The position numbers were made by a program, and so were the translations under genes. Positions 1 through 7,934 of a stretch of 46,286 bases of DNA are shown one piece after another. The notes under the pieces were generated by a model. The model was not told the DNA's origin. It worked only from the letters and a program-made list of their open reading frames with translations, and ran no database searches. The DNA is from JANPEZ01 sp031423155 (lineage in GTDB: Bacteria; Actinomycetota; UBA4738; HRBIN12), in contig JANPEZ010000056.1 in assembly GCA_031423155.1 (NCBI GenBank), forward strand, positions 1 through 46,286, read 5' to 3'. Position 1 is the first letter of the stretch. Each line of letters opens with the position of its first letter.

Positions 1-1398
1 GATGCCTGGTACTCCACTACCGGACGAGACCTGGGCGCCAGGTGTCTGATCCAATACGGCCGGTCGGCGCCTCCCATCGCTGCGGAGGGGCGCGACTTCC
101 TAAGTCCGGCGGGATTGGAAGCGATGCTGAACGAAGCTGCGGTCGTGGTGTGCCACGGAGGTCCCGGGACCATCATGGGAGCCCGCGACGCCGGCCGGGT
201 TCCCGTCGTGCTACCGCGAGAGAGTTCCCTCGGCGAACACGTGGACGATCATCAGATCAGATTCACGACCCGGTTGGGCGCGGCCGGTGCCGTTCACCTG
301 GTGGAGAGCGAAGAAGGTCTCAGGGCGCTCCTTGACCGCGCGCTGGAGGACGCGTCCGCATTCAGGCGCGACCCGGCCGGTGATGCCGGAACGACATCCG
401 CGGTCGCCCGTTTCGGCGAGCTGGCGGAGGGACTATTCAGCAGCGGGACGAGCGACTCCCTCAGGATCCTTTACGTCGGAGGATGGGGCAGGAGCGGAAG
501 CACACTTCTCGATCGCATGCTCGGACAGGTTCCCGGGGTCTTCTCGGCGGGAGAGCTTCGGGACATCTGGCAGCGCGGGGTCATCGAGAACCGCCTCTGC
601 GGGTGCGGCGCCGCCTTCCACGACTGCTCGCTCTGGGCGGCGGTGGGCGATGAGGCGTTCGGAGGGTGGGGAGAACTCGACGTCGCGAGCGTCCAGAGAC
701 TGCGCGAACGACTCGACCGGCCCTGGTCGCCACCGGCCGTGATGTCATCCAAGCTGACCCCGCGGCTCGACGGCGATGTCGCTTCCTACGTCGAGACCCT
801 GACGCGTCTCTACGGAGCGATACGGACCGTGTCGGGCGCTTCGGTCATCGTGGACTCCTCGAAGATCGTCACATACGCGCTCCTGCTCAGGCAGATGCCC
901 GCGGCCGACCTTCGGATGGTTCACCTCGTTCGCGACAGCCGCGGTGTCGTGTTCTCTTGGCAGAAGCAGGTCGTACGCGAGGACGGGATGGGTCGAGACG
1001 ACATGCTCAGGTACGGCGTCGCCTCCGCGTCGGCCCGGTACCTTTTCTACAACACATTGGCTCATGCGGTCGGTCTGACGCGGACGCCGTCCATGTTCTT
1101 GCGCTACGAGGATCTGATAGCTCGGCCGGAGCCGGCCCTGCTCAAGGTGATGCGCCACGCCGGGATTGAGGCGACGGACGAGGCTCTTTCGTTCCTGTCG
1201 GGAGGGACCGCGAACCTTGGGACCAACCACACCGTGGACGGCAATCCGATGCGACTGAAGACGGGGCCTGTGACTCTGCGGCTCGACGACGAGTGGCGCC
1301 AGAAGATGGGCGCGACAGAGCGACGGATAGTGACGGCGATCACCTCTCCACTTCTCGCGGCCTACGGCTACCCGATCGGCGGCCGGGGCGAGGCGTGA
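1..1398 (+). CDS. Glycosyltransferase (GT28-like)-sulfotransferase fusion, 5' truncated
   Basis: The frame is open from base 1, so the true start lies upstream of the window; 465 residues are visible. Visible residues 1-140 resemble the C-terminal half of GT28/Alg13/PssE-type glycosyltransferases, with the sugar-nucleotide motif HGGPGT (about residues 52-57) followed by a VVLPR strand. From about residue 155 the protein is a PAPS-dependent sulfotransferase: the 5'-phosphosulfate loop GGWGRSGSTLL (about 160-170), a cysteine motif CGCG...C, a DSSK segment, and the 3'-phosphate strand LRMVHLVRDSRGVVFSW. The fusion suggests one polypeptide adds and then sulfates a sugar, which is inference. It ends in a GTGA overlap with the next gene, a paralogue of its sulfotransferase half. 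The fold assignments are confident; the substrate is unknown. Confidence 0.82.
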   Translation, partial: DAWYSTTGRDLGARCLIQYGRSAPPIAAEGRDFLSPAGLEAMLNEAAVVVCHGGPGTIMGARDAGRVPVVLPRESSLGEHVDDHQIRFTTRLGAAGAVHLVESEEGLRALLDRALEDASAFRRDPAGDAGTTSAVARFGELAEGLFSSGTSDSLRILYVGGWGRSGSTLLDRMLGQVPGVFSAGELRDIWQRGVIENRLCGCGAAFHDCSLWAAVGDEAFGGWGELDVASVQRLRERLDRPWSPPAVMSSKLTPRLDGDVASYVETLTRLYGAIRTVSGASVIVDSSKIVTYALLLRQMPAADLRMVHLVRDSRGVVFSWQKQVVREDGMGRDDMLRYGVASASARYLFYNTLAHAVGLTRTPSMFLRYEDLIARPEPALLKVMRHAGIEATDEALSFLSGGTANLGTNHTVDGNPMRLKTGPVTLRLDDEWRQKMGATERRIVTAITSPLLAAYGYPIGGRGEA

Positions 1399-2333
1399 CC
1401 GGGACGAGGGTCCTTTTCATCGGCGGGGTAGGCCGCAGCGGGAGCACGCTCGTGGACCGCATGTTGGGGCAGGTATCGGGGGTGTTCTCCATCGGCGAGC
1501 TGGTCCATATCTGGAGCCGCGGTCTGCAGCGAGACGAACTTTGCGGCTGCGGGGAGAGCTTCTCGGCGTGTCCATTCTGGTCCGAGGTCGGCCGAGAAGC
1601 GTTCGGTGGCTGGGACCGCCTCGATCCGCATGGTTTAGAAACGTTGCAGCGCAGCGTCGATCGGAATAGACACGTACCTCGGCTGCTCATGCCCGGCGCC
1701 GGGGGAGGGGCATACGCGAAGAAGCTGGGTCGATACGCCGACACACTCGCGCGCATCTACCGGGCGGTGGCGGCCGTCTCCGGCGCCGGCGTGATCGTCG
1801 ATTCGTCCAAGCACGCTTCCACCGCGGCCCTGCTACGCAGGGTGCCCGGGATCGACCTGCGTCTCGCCCACCTGGTGCGCGATCCGCGGGGCGTCGCCTA
1901 CTCATGGGGAAAGGTTGTCGAGAAGCCCGAGGTGACCGGGGGAGGAGAGTTCATGGCTCGCGTCGGTCCGTCCCGGATCGCCGCCCGGTGGGTCTCCTAC
2001 AACGCGATCTTCGACGTCCTGCGGGTCGGCCGTCCGTCGATCCTGCTGAAGTACGAAAGCCTGGTCGAGGATCCCCCGGGCGAACTCGGCCGCCTCATCG
2101 CGCTCGCCGGACTCCCGTCGGTCGACATGGGCTTCCTGCGTGGGACGGGCGTCGAGCTCGCGCCGAACCACACGGTCGCCGGTAACCCTCTGCGTTTCAA
2201 GACCGGCAGTCTCCAGATCCGCCGGGATGAGGAATGGCGCCTGGCGATGCCGGCCCGCGATCGGCGCCTGGTGACGATGCTCACCGCTCCGGCCCTCCTT
2301 CGATACGGGTATGCGGGGAAGTCTTCCTCATGA
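1395..2333 (+). CDS. Sulfotransferase family protein (CxC-motif type)
   Basis: This is a 312-residue PAPS-dependent sulfotransferase. The GTG at 1395 is chosen because it overlaps the preceding TGA (GTGA) and places the phosphosulfate loop GGVGRSGSTLV at residues 10-20, as is usual in the family; the longer upstream ATG would add about 34 unrelated residues. It has Cys50, Cys52 and Cys59 in a CGCGESFSACPFW motif, then VIVDSSKH and the 3'-phosphate strand LRLAHLVRDPRGVAYSW. Along its full length it parallels the sulfotransferase half of the preceding fusion gene, so the pair looks like a tandem duplication. The stop overlaps the next gene's ATG, consistent with translational coupling. The acceptor is probably a sugar of the polysaccharide made by this cluster, but that rests on context. 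Confidence 0.85.
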   Translation: MTGTRVLFIGGVGRSGSTLVDRMLGQVSGVFSIGELVHIWSRGLQRDELCGCGESFSACPFWSEVGREAFGGWDRLDPHGLETLQRSVDRNRHVPRLLMPGAGGGAYAKKLGRYADTLARIYRAVAAVSGAGVIVDSSKHASTAALLRRVPGIDLRLAHLVRDPRGVAYSWGKVVEKPEVTGGGEFMARVGPSRIAARWVSYNAIFDVLRVGRPSILLKYESLVEDPPGELGRLIALAGLPSVDMGFLRGTGVELAPNHTVAGNPLRFKTGSLQIRRDEEWRLAMPARDRRLVTMLTAPALLRYGYAGKSSS

Positions 2334-3250
2334 GTGAGCGCCTGCCCTCCGTATCGGTGGTCGTGGCAACCCGAGACCGGCTCGAGCTCCTCAGGGGCGC
2401 GGTCGCGGCGATACTCGCGCAGAAGTACGAGGGGCAGGTCGAGTGCGTGCTCGTCTTCGATCAGAGCGAGCCGGCAGAGCTTGAAGTCGAGGTCCCCGCC
2501 GGCAGGTCCCTCAAGGTCGTGTCCAACGTTCGCAAGCCCGGCCTGGCTGGGGCGCGCAATTCGGGCGCACTCGCCGGCAACGGGGAACTGCTGGCCTTCT
2601 GCGACGACGACGATGAATGGGCTCAGGACAAACTCGCCATGCAGGTCGCGGCCCTGGAGCAAGAGCCGTCCGCCCTGGTGGTTACTACCGGCATCGAGAT
2701 CGCATACGAGACCCGGCGCGTGCAGAGGATCCCCGCCGAGACGCGCGTTACCCTGCAGCAGCTGCTGAGATCACGCTCCACCGAGGTTCATCCCTCGACA
2801 GTGCTCGTTCGCAGGGATGCCTTCTTCGGAGCCATCGGACCCGTCGACGAGGATATCCCCGGCAGCTACGGGGAGGACTACGAGTGGCTCCTCAGAGCAG
2901 CTGCTGCGGGACCGATCCTGGCGGTGCGCGCACCTTTGGTTCGTGTTCGGTGGGGAGCCACGTCCTATTTCGCGGACCGATGGCAGACGATCATCGATGC
3001 GATCGCATACCTGCTCGATAAGCACCCCGAGTTGCGCTCGGATCGTCGGAACGTCGCTCGTCTGTACGGGCGCGTCGCCTTCGCGCACGCGGCCCTCGGT
3101 CACGGCCGGCAGGCATGGGCGTGGTCTCTTCGAAGCCTGAAACACAACCCCCTGGAACGCCGTCCCTACCTGGCTCTCGCCGTGAGCCTGCACCTGGTTG
3201 GCGCAGATAGGCTGCAGCGCATGGCTAACCGGGCAGGCAAGGGTGTCTGA
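2330..3250 (+). CDS. Glycosyltransferase family 2 (GT-A fold)
   Basis: This is a 306-residue GT2 glycosyltransferase. The ATG at 2330 overlaps the upstream TGA (ATGA) and puts the typical opening strand VSVVVATRDR at residues 7-16. A variant DxD metal/nucleotide-sugar motif (CDDDDEW, residues 91-97) and a downstream GEDYEW segment supplying the likely catalytic acidic residues are visible. There are no membrane segments, so it probably acts on the cytoplasmic face, adding a sugar to a lipid-linked intermediate. Its position between two sulfotransferases and a flippase supports a role in building the repeat unit. Donor and acceptor cannot be told from sequence. Confidence 0.87.
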   Translation: MSERLPSVSVVVATRDRLELLRGAVAAILAQKYEGQVECVLVFDQSEPAELEVEVPAGRSLKVVSNVRKPGLAGARNSGALAGNGELLAFCDDDDEWAQDKLAMQVAALEQEPSALVVTTGIEIAYETRRVQRIPAETRVTLQQLLRSRSTEVHPSTVLVRRDAFFGAIGPVDEDIPGSYGEDYEWLLRAAAAGPILAVRAPLVRVRWGATSYFADRWQTIIDAIAYLLDKHPELRSDRRNVARLYGRVAFAHAALGHGRQAWAWSLRSLKHNPLERRPYLALAVSLHLVGADRLQRMANRAGKGV

Positions 3251-4775
3251 GTCCTCGAGCGGGGCAGCCGCCCGCGAACTTCGCTCAACCGCCCGCGGGA
3301 GCGCGCTGAACCTGGGCGGCTACATCTTCAGCGGCATCCTCGGTTTCGCTCTGGTCGTCGTCGTAACGAGGAACTACGGCAGACAGGGTGCAGGTGTGTT
3401 CTTCGCGTCGGTCGCCATATTCACCATCCTGTCGAACATCTCCGAACTCGGGGCGGACACGGGCCTCGTCCGCTTCTCCTCCAGGCTCCGAGAGCTGGGT
3501 CAGAACGCCGATCTGAGGAGAGTCACGTTGGCAGCGCTTGTGCCGGTGGCCGTGATGGGTGTCATCGCGGGCTCTGCGATGTTCTTCGGGGCTGGATGGT
3601 TAGGGCACGTCTTCGTCCGCAACGAGGAGTCCCAGGCCGCCACTTTCATCCGCCTGATAGCACCGTTCCTGGTCTTCGCCACGGTATCCCACGTAGCGCT
3701 CTCGGGAACCCGGGGCTTCGGGACGATGGTGCCGTTCGTGGCGATCGAGTCGATCGGCAAGCCTGCCCTGAAGCCGGCGGCGATCCTGGTGCTGGCTGTG
3801 GGTGGCCTGGGCGCCGCGGACGTGGCTCTGGCCTGGGCGCTCCCGGAGGCGCTGGGCTGTATCGCAGCGGTCGCCATCTTGCTCTCCCTCCTATCGAAGG
3901 CGGAAGGTACGGCGGACCCCAAGAACCGGCGTTCACTTCTTGAAGTCGGCGCCGAGTTCTGGAGGTTCTCGATCGCGCGAGGACTGGCGGCTGCGTTCCA
4001 GATAACCGTCATCTGGGTCGATCTGCTGCTGCTCGGCTTCTTCAAGACGCCGGCGGAGGTCGGGGTATACGGCGCCGCGAGCCGGATCGTGACCGTGGGA
4101 ACCTTCGCGCTGCAGGCCGTACGGCTCGCGATCGCTCCTCAGATAAGCGCTCTGCTGGCTCGTGGAGACCGCGAGGGCGCGCAGAGTGTCTATCAGACCG
4201 CAACCTTGTGGTTGATGGCGGTGTCCTGGCCGATGTTCCTGGCGCTGGCCGTATTCGCGCCCTTCCTGCTCAAGGTGTTCGGCGAGGGCTTCGATCAAGG
4301 CCGTACCGCGCTGTTGATCTTGTCTCTGGCCATGCTCGTGAACCTGGGAACCGGCAACGTCACGGTCGTCCTTCTCATGGGCGGAAAGAGCAGTTGGAAC
4401 CTTTTCAACACGGCGGTCTCCCTGACCTTGAACATCGTCCTCAACCTGATCTTGATCCCGCGCTTCGGGATGGAGGGTGCTGCGGCGGCCTGGGCGGTTT
4501 CGATAGTCGCCGACAACGCTCTGGCCGTGATCGAGGTCCGGCGCTTCCTCGGCATGAAGCCGTTCGGCAGGGGTTACGCCCTCGTCGCGGGTGCGTCCCT
4601 GCTCACCTTCGGCGGATCCGGTCTGCTGGTACGGTTCGCGTTCGGTATGACGCTCTCGACTTTCATCGTGTACGCGCTTGTGTCCACGGCTGTGTTCGCC
4701 GCCGTGATGCATCGATATCGGCGGGTGCTACGGCTAGACATACTGGTTTCGTCTTTGAGACGGGACGGCGGATGA
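3243..4775 (+). CDS. Oligosaccharide flippase (Wzx/polysaccharide transporter family)
   Basis: This 510-residue polytopic membrane protein has about 12-14 hydrophobic segments, in the pattern of the MVF/MOP flippase superfamily (Polysacc_synt type). The GTG at 3243 lies within the end of the GT2 gene (8-bp overlap) and gives a short hydrophilic N-terminus before the first helix (GGYIFSGILGFALVVVVTRNYG), which fits the family; an ATG 45 bp upstream is the alternative. It likely moves an undecaprenyl-linked, possibly sulfated, oligosaccharide to the outer face of the membrane. The stop overlaps the ATG of the next sulfotransferase. Family assignment is good; the substrate is inferred from context. 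Confidence 0.85.
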   Translation: MSESSSGAAARELRSTARGSALNLGGYIFSGILGFALVVVVTRNYGRQGAGVFFASVAIFTILSNISELGADTGLVRFSSRLRELGQNADLRRVTLAALVPVAVMGVIAGSAMFFGAGWLGHVFVRNEESQAATFIRLIAPFLVFATVSHVALSGTRGFGTMVPFVAIESIGKPALKPAAILVLAVGGLGAADVALAWALPEALGCIAAVAILLSLLSKAEGTADPKNRRSLLEVGAEFWRFSIARGLAAAFQITVIWVDLLLLGFFKTPAEVGVYGAASRIVTVGTFALQAVRLAIAPQISALLARGDREGAQSVYQTATLWLMAVSWPMFLALAVFAPFLLKVFGEGFDQGRTALLILSLAMLVNLGTGNVTVVLLMGGKSSWNLFNTAVSLTLNIVLNLILIPRFGMEGAAAAWAVSIVADNALAVIEVRRFLGMKPFGRGYALVAGASLLTFGGSGLLVRFAFGMTLSTFIVYALVSTAVFAAVMHRYRRVLRLDILVSSLRRDGG

Positions 4776-5689
4776 GCGAGCCGGTTGCCGCACAGGCCCC
4801 TCAACGGCCCGCGCGCGGTTTCGGCGGTCCTCTCAGAACCGTTGCGCGCAAGGGACTGCGGGCATACGGCATGGCAACGGCGGAGCTCAGACCCTCCCCT
4901 GAGTTCCTGATCATCGGGACCAAGCGCGGCGGGACGACTTCGATGGCCGCCTACCTCTTCTCACATCCGGGCGTGGCTCCGCTCTTCCCGAAGGCGGTCG
5001 CACGCAAAGGTGTGCGGTTCTTCGACGACAACTGGGACAGGGGCGAGCGCTGGTACCGCTCTCACTTTCCGACGAAGATGAGACGCAGGGGCGGACTGAT
5101 AGCCGGCGAGTCGACCGCCCATTACCTGTTCGATCCGAGGGCAACGCATCGTGCAGCCGCTGTCGTGCCGGAAGCGAAGATCATCGTGCTGCTCCGCGAT
5201 CCCGTCGAGCGCGCGTTCTCCCATCACAGGGAGCGAACGCGCCAGGGGGTCGAGACTCTGAGCTTCGAGGACGCCCTCGCCGCCGAGCCGAGTCGCCTGG
5301 AGGGCGAGCTGGAAAGGATGCTCGCCGATCCGACCTACGTCAGCTTCGAAAGAGAGCACCATTCCTACCGTTCCCAGGGCGTGTACGCGGACCTGCTCCC
5401 GGCCTGGATCGAGCTCTTCGGACCCGATCGAGTCCACGTCGTGATCTCAGAGGAGTTCTACCTCGATCCCGCCGGCGCATACGCGGGCGTTCTCGCCTTC
5501 CTCGGACTGGCCGAGTACGACCTGGGGCTTTACCAGGCCCACAACTTTCACCCGAAAACCTCCCGGATCGCGCCCGCGACGAGGGAAGAGCTTGCAGTCT
5601 TCTACGAGGCTCACAACGCCAGGCTCCAGGCACAACTCGGGCGTGGGCTGCCCTGGCCCATGACGCCTGACCCCGAGCCGGTCGGCTAG
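4772..5689 (+). CDS. Sulfotransferase domain protein (heparan N-sulfotransferase-like type)
   Basis: This 305-residue sulfotransferase belongs to a different subfamily from the two at the start of the window. The phosphosulfate loop is GTKRGGTTS (residues 49-57), the fold continues with a PKAVARKGVRFFD segment, and the 3'-phosphate strand is AKIIVLLRDPVERAFSHH. The order of motifs resembles the Sulfotransfer_1/heparan sulfate N-sulfotransferase group, whose members act on polysaccharides. The ATG at 4772 overlaps the flippase TGA (ATGA). It is clearly paralogous to the gene at 7056-7934 (shared LADPxYVSF and EEFYxxP-type blocks). It closes the five-gene overlapping run and likely sulfates the same glycan. 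Confidence 0.86.
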   Translation: MSEPVAAQAPQRPARGFGGPLRTVARKGLRAYGMATAELRPSPEFLIIGTKRGGTTSMAAYLFSHPGVAPLFPKAVARKGVRFFDDNWDRGERWYRSHFPTKMRRRGGLIAGESTAHYLFDPRATHRAAAVVPEAKIIVLLRDPVERAFSHHRERTRQGVETLSFEDALAAEPSRLEGELERMLADPTYVSFEREHHSYRSQGVYADLLPAWIELFGPDRVHVVISEEFYLDPAGAYAGVLAFLGLAEYDLGLYQAHNFHPKTSRIAPATREELAVFYEAHNARLQAQLGRGLPWPMTPDPEPVG

Positions 5690-5771
5690 TTCCAACGAGA
5701 CCTTCGACCCGGTAGGGTAGGGCGGTTCGCACTGCCCCCAGCGGGCGAGCTATCCCCCCGGAGGTGCAGGT

Positions 5772-6977
5772 TTGATCAGGATTCCCGACAGACGTCGCAC
5801 GGCGGTCGCGTCTTTAACCGCGGTCGCGATCTTGGTCCTCGCCGTCGCCCCGGCGGCCGCCGACTGGCCTCAGTTCCACAACAGCGAGGCACGTACCGGC
5901 GTGAGCTTGACCGAGACCGACCTGACTCCCTCGAACGTCTCCAGGATGAAGATCCTCTGGAGCAAGTCGGCGGGCCACTCGACGGAGGGTGTCAACTCCT
6001 CGCCCGTTATCGCCGACGGGATCGTCTATATCGGGTCGGACGACGGACACCTTTGGGCGTATTCGGCGAATACCGGGGCACTCAGGTGGTCCAAGTGGGC
6101 CGGGGGCCCGGTTCGCTCGACCCCTGCCGTCTACAACGGAAACGTGTTCGTCGGTTCCAACGACGGGTACCTCTACAAGTTCAGTGCCGCCAACGGCGCG
6201 AAAAGGTGGGCCAAGCGCCTCGGTGGTGACGTTACGGGCTCTCCCTTGGTCATCGGCGGCGTGGTCTACATCGGATCTCGAGGTGGGAACTTCTACGCCC
6301 TGTCCGCCGCGGATGGATCAGTGATCTGGAAGTACAACACGTGGTCGGTCTGGGACGGGGCTGCGTATTCGAACGGCACGGTCTACGTCGGGTCTGACCA
6401 GAGCAAGCTCTTCGCGTTCAACGCGACCAACGGGAATCTGAAATGGGAATTCGACAGCTGGGGCCGAGTGCGTAGCACTCCGGCCGTCGCGGGCGGAAAG
6501 GTCTACTTCGGCTCGGACGGAGGCAGGCTGTACGCCCTTGACGCGGCCTCGGGTGTCAAGCGTTGGGTCGGTGCGGCCGTTGCGCCCGGCGACGGGTACG
6601 TGCGCAGTGCGCCCGCGGTCGCGGACGGGCGCGTATACGTCACCACCGGGGAGACCACGGTCCCGATGAACGGTCACGTGGTCGCTTATGCGGTCGACGC
6701 CGCCACCGATGGCAGACTCGTCGGCTACCTGTGGAAGCACAAGCTCGCCGACTACTCGACCTCGTCTCCGGCCTTCGCCAACGACGTGCTCTATCTGGGC
6801 TCGTTCGACCACAGGTTGTATGCGCTGGATCCCTCCAACGGTGACGAGTTGTGGACCTCGGGGTGGTGCTCGTCGGGTTGTCTGACCCGCGGCATCAGCG
6901 GCTCGCCGGCCATCAACAACGGCAAGGTCTACATCGGAGTCCGGGACGGGCGGGTATACGCCTTCGGCCTCCCCTAG
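5772..6977 (+). CDS. Secreted PQQ-repeat beta-propeller protein
   Basis: This 401-residue protein starts at a TTG preceded six bases upstream by a strong GGAGGT ribosome site. Residues 1-30 form a signal peptide (basic MIRIPDRRR, a hydrophobic stretch, then AAADW as the likely cleavage site). The rest consists of about seven to eight repeats of roughly 40 residues of the form VYIGSxDGxLYAxxAxxGxxxW, the PQQ_2/quinoprotein-like beta-propeller signature. Nothing shows a quinoprotein dehydrogenase active site, so it is more likely a structural or binding propeller, perhaps gripping extracellular polysaccharide or a partner. It lies between sulfotransferase genes on the same strand. Function unknown. 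Confidence 0.85.
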   Translation: MIRIPDRRRTAVASLTAVAILVLAVAPAAADWPQFHNSEARTGVSLTETDLTPSNVSRMKILWSKSAGHSTEGVNSSPVIADGIVYIGSDDGHLWAYSANTGALRWSKWAGGPVRSTPAVYNGNVFVGSNDGYLYKFSAANGAKRWAKRLGGDVTGSPLVIGGVVYIGSRGGNFYALSAADGSVIWKYNTWSVWDGAAYSNGTVYVGSDQSKLFAFNATNGNLKWEFDSWGRVRSTPAVAGGKVYFGSDGGRLYALDAASGVKRWVGAAVAPGDGYVRSAPAVADGRVYVTTGETTVPMNGHVVAYAVDAATDGRLVGYLWKHKLADYSTSSPAFANDVLYLGSFDHRLYALDPSNGDELWTSGWCSSGCLTRGISGSPAINNGKVYIGVRDGRVYAFGLP

Positions 6978-7055
6978 GGCGGCCTCCGGGAGAAGCCGAC
7001 CTGCGGCCAGATCCCAGAGTTACTCCGCTCGCGTGCCGTAGCCTTGGAGGTCGAC

Positions 7056-7934
7056 ATGCGCGATAGCAATGATACGAAGTGGGTCCCGGACGCCGTCAAG
7101 CGGGCGGCGCGCGCCGGCGCCCGAGCGTTCGGGTCTGCGTCGAGTTCGCGCAGGATGCTTCCCGACCTTCTGATCATCGGCACTCAGCGCGGCGGAACGA
7201 CCTCGCTCTACAACCATCTGATCGGTCACCCTCAGATCGCCGGAGCGCTTCTGGACAAGGAGGTCCACTACTTCGACAAACACTTCAGGCGCGGACAGGA
7301 CTGGTACCGCTCGCATTTCCCGACCCGTGGGCACGCGACCCGGGTGGAGCGCCGGACGGGAGGATCCTTCCACGTGTGCGAGAGCAGCCCGTACTACATG
7401 TTCGATCCGCGGGTGCCGGAGCGCGCGGCTGCCGCCATCCCGGATGCACGCCTGATAGCCCTGTTGCGCGATCCGATCGAGCGGGCGTGGTCTCAGTACC
7501 GCCACGAGGTGGATCTGGGCTTCGAGACGCTGTCGTTCGAGGAAGCCCTGGAGCGCGAGCTCGACCGGCTGGCAGGAGAACTGGAGAAGATGCTCGCCGA
7601 CCCCGCCTACGTGAGCTTCTCGCACCAGCACTATTCCTACGTCGCTCGGGGGGAGTACGCCGAACAGATCCAGGGTTGGCTGCGGTACTACCCCGCCGAT
7701 CGGCTCCTGGTTATCCGCAGCGAAGACTTCTACGCCGAACCGGGGCGCATCTTTCAGGAGGTCACGGCCTTCCTCGGCGTGAAGACGTGGACGCCTTTGG
7801 GGTTCCCGCGGTACAACGCGGCGACCTCCACGGGGATGGCTCCCGAGACGCGTGCCGAGCTCGAGTCGCACTTCCGCGAGGCGAACGCCCGACTTGAACA
7901 GCTCCTGGGCCGCAGTTTCGGCTGGGCGCGATGA
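7056..7934 (+). CDS. Sulfotransferase domain protein (paralogue)
   Basis: This is a 292-residue PAPS-dependent sulfotransferase. The ATG at 7056 is favoured over the in-frame TTG at 7044 because GGAGG lies five bases upstream of the ATG. The phosphosulfate loop GTQRGGTTS sits at residues 42-50, followed by the KEVHYFD block and the 3'-phosphate strand ARLIALLRDPIERAWSQY, as in Sulfotransfer_1 proteins acting on glycans. It shares long blocks with the sulfotransferase at 4772-5689, implying duplication and divergence, perhaps to sulfate a different position. Its TGA overlaps the start of the kinase-like gene that follows (ATGA), so the two are probably translated together. Confidence 0.87.
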   Translation: MRDSNDTKWVPDAVKRAARAGARAFGSASSSRRMLPDLLIIGTQRGGTTSLYNHLIGHPQIAGALLDKEVHYFDKHFRRGQDWYRSHFPTRGHATRVERRTGGSFHVCESSPYYMFDPRVPERAAAAIPDARLIALLRDPIERAWSQYRHEVDLGFETLSFEEALERELDRLAGELEKMLADPAYVSFSHQHYSYVARGEYAEQIQGWLRYYPADRLLVIRSEDFYAEPGRIFQEVTAFLGVKTWTPLGFPRYNAATSTGMAPETRAELESHFREANARLEQLLGRSFGWAR

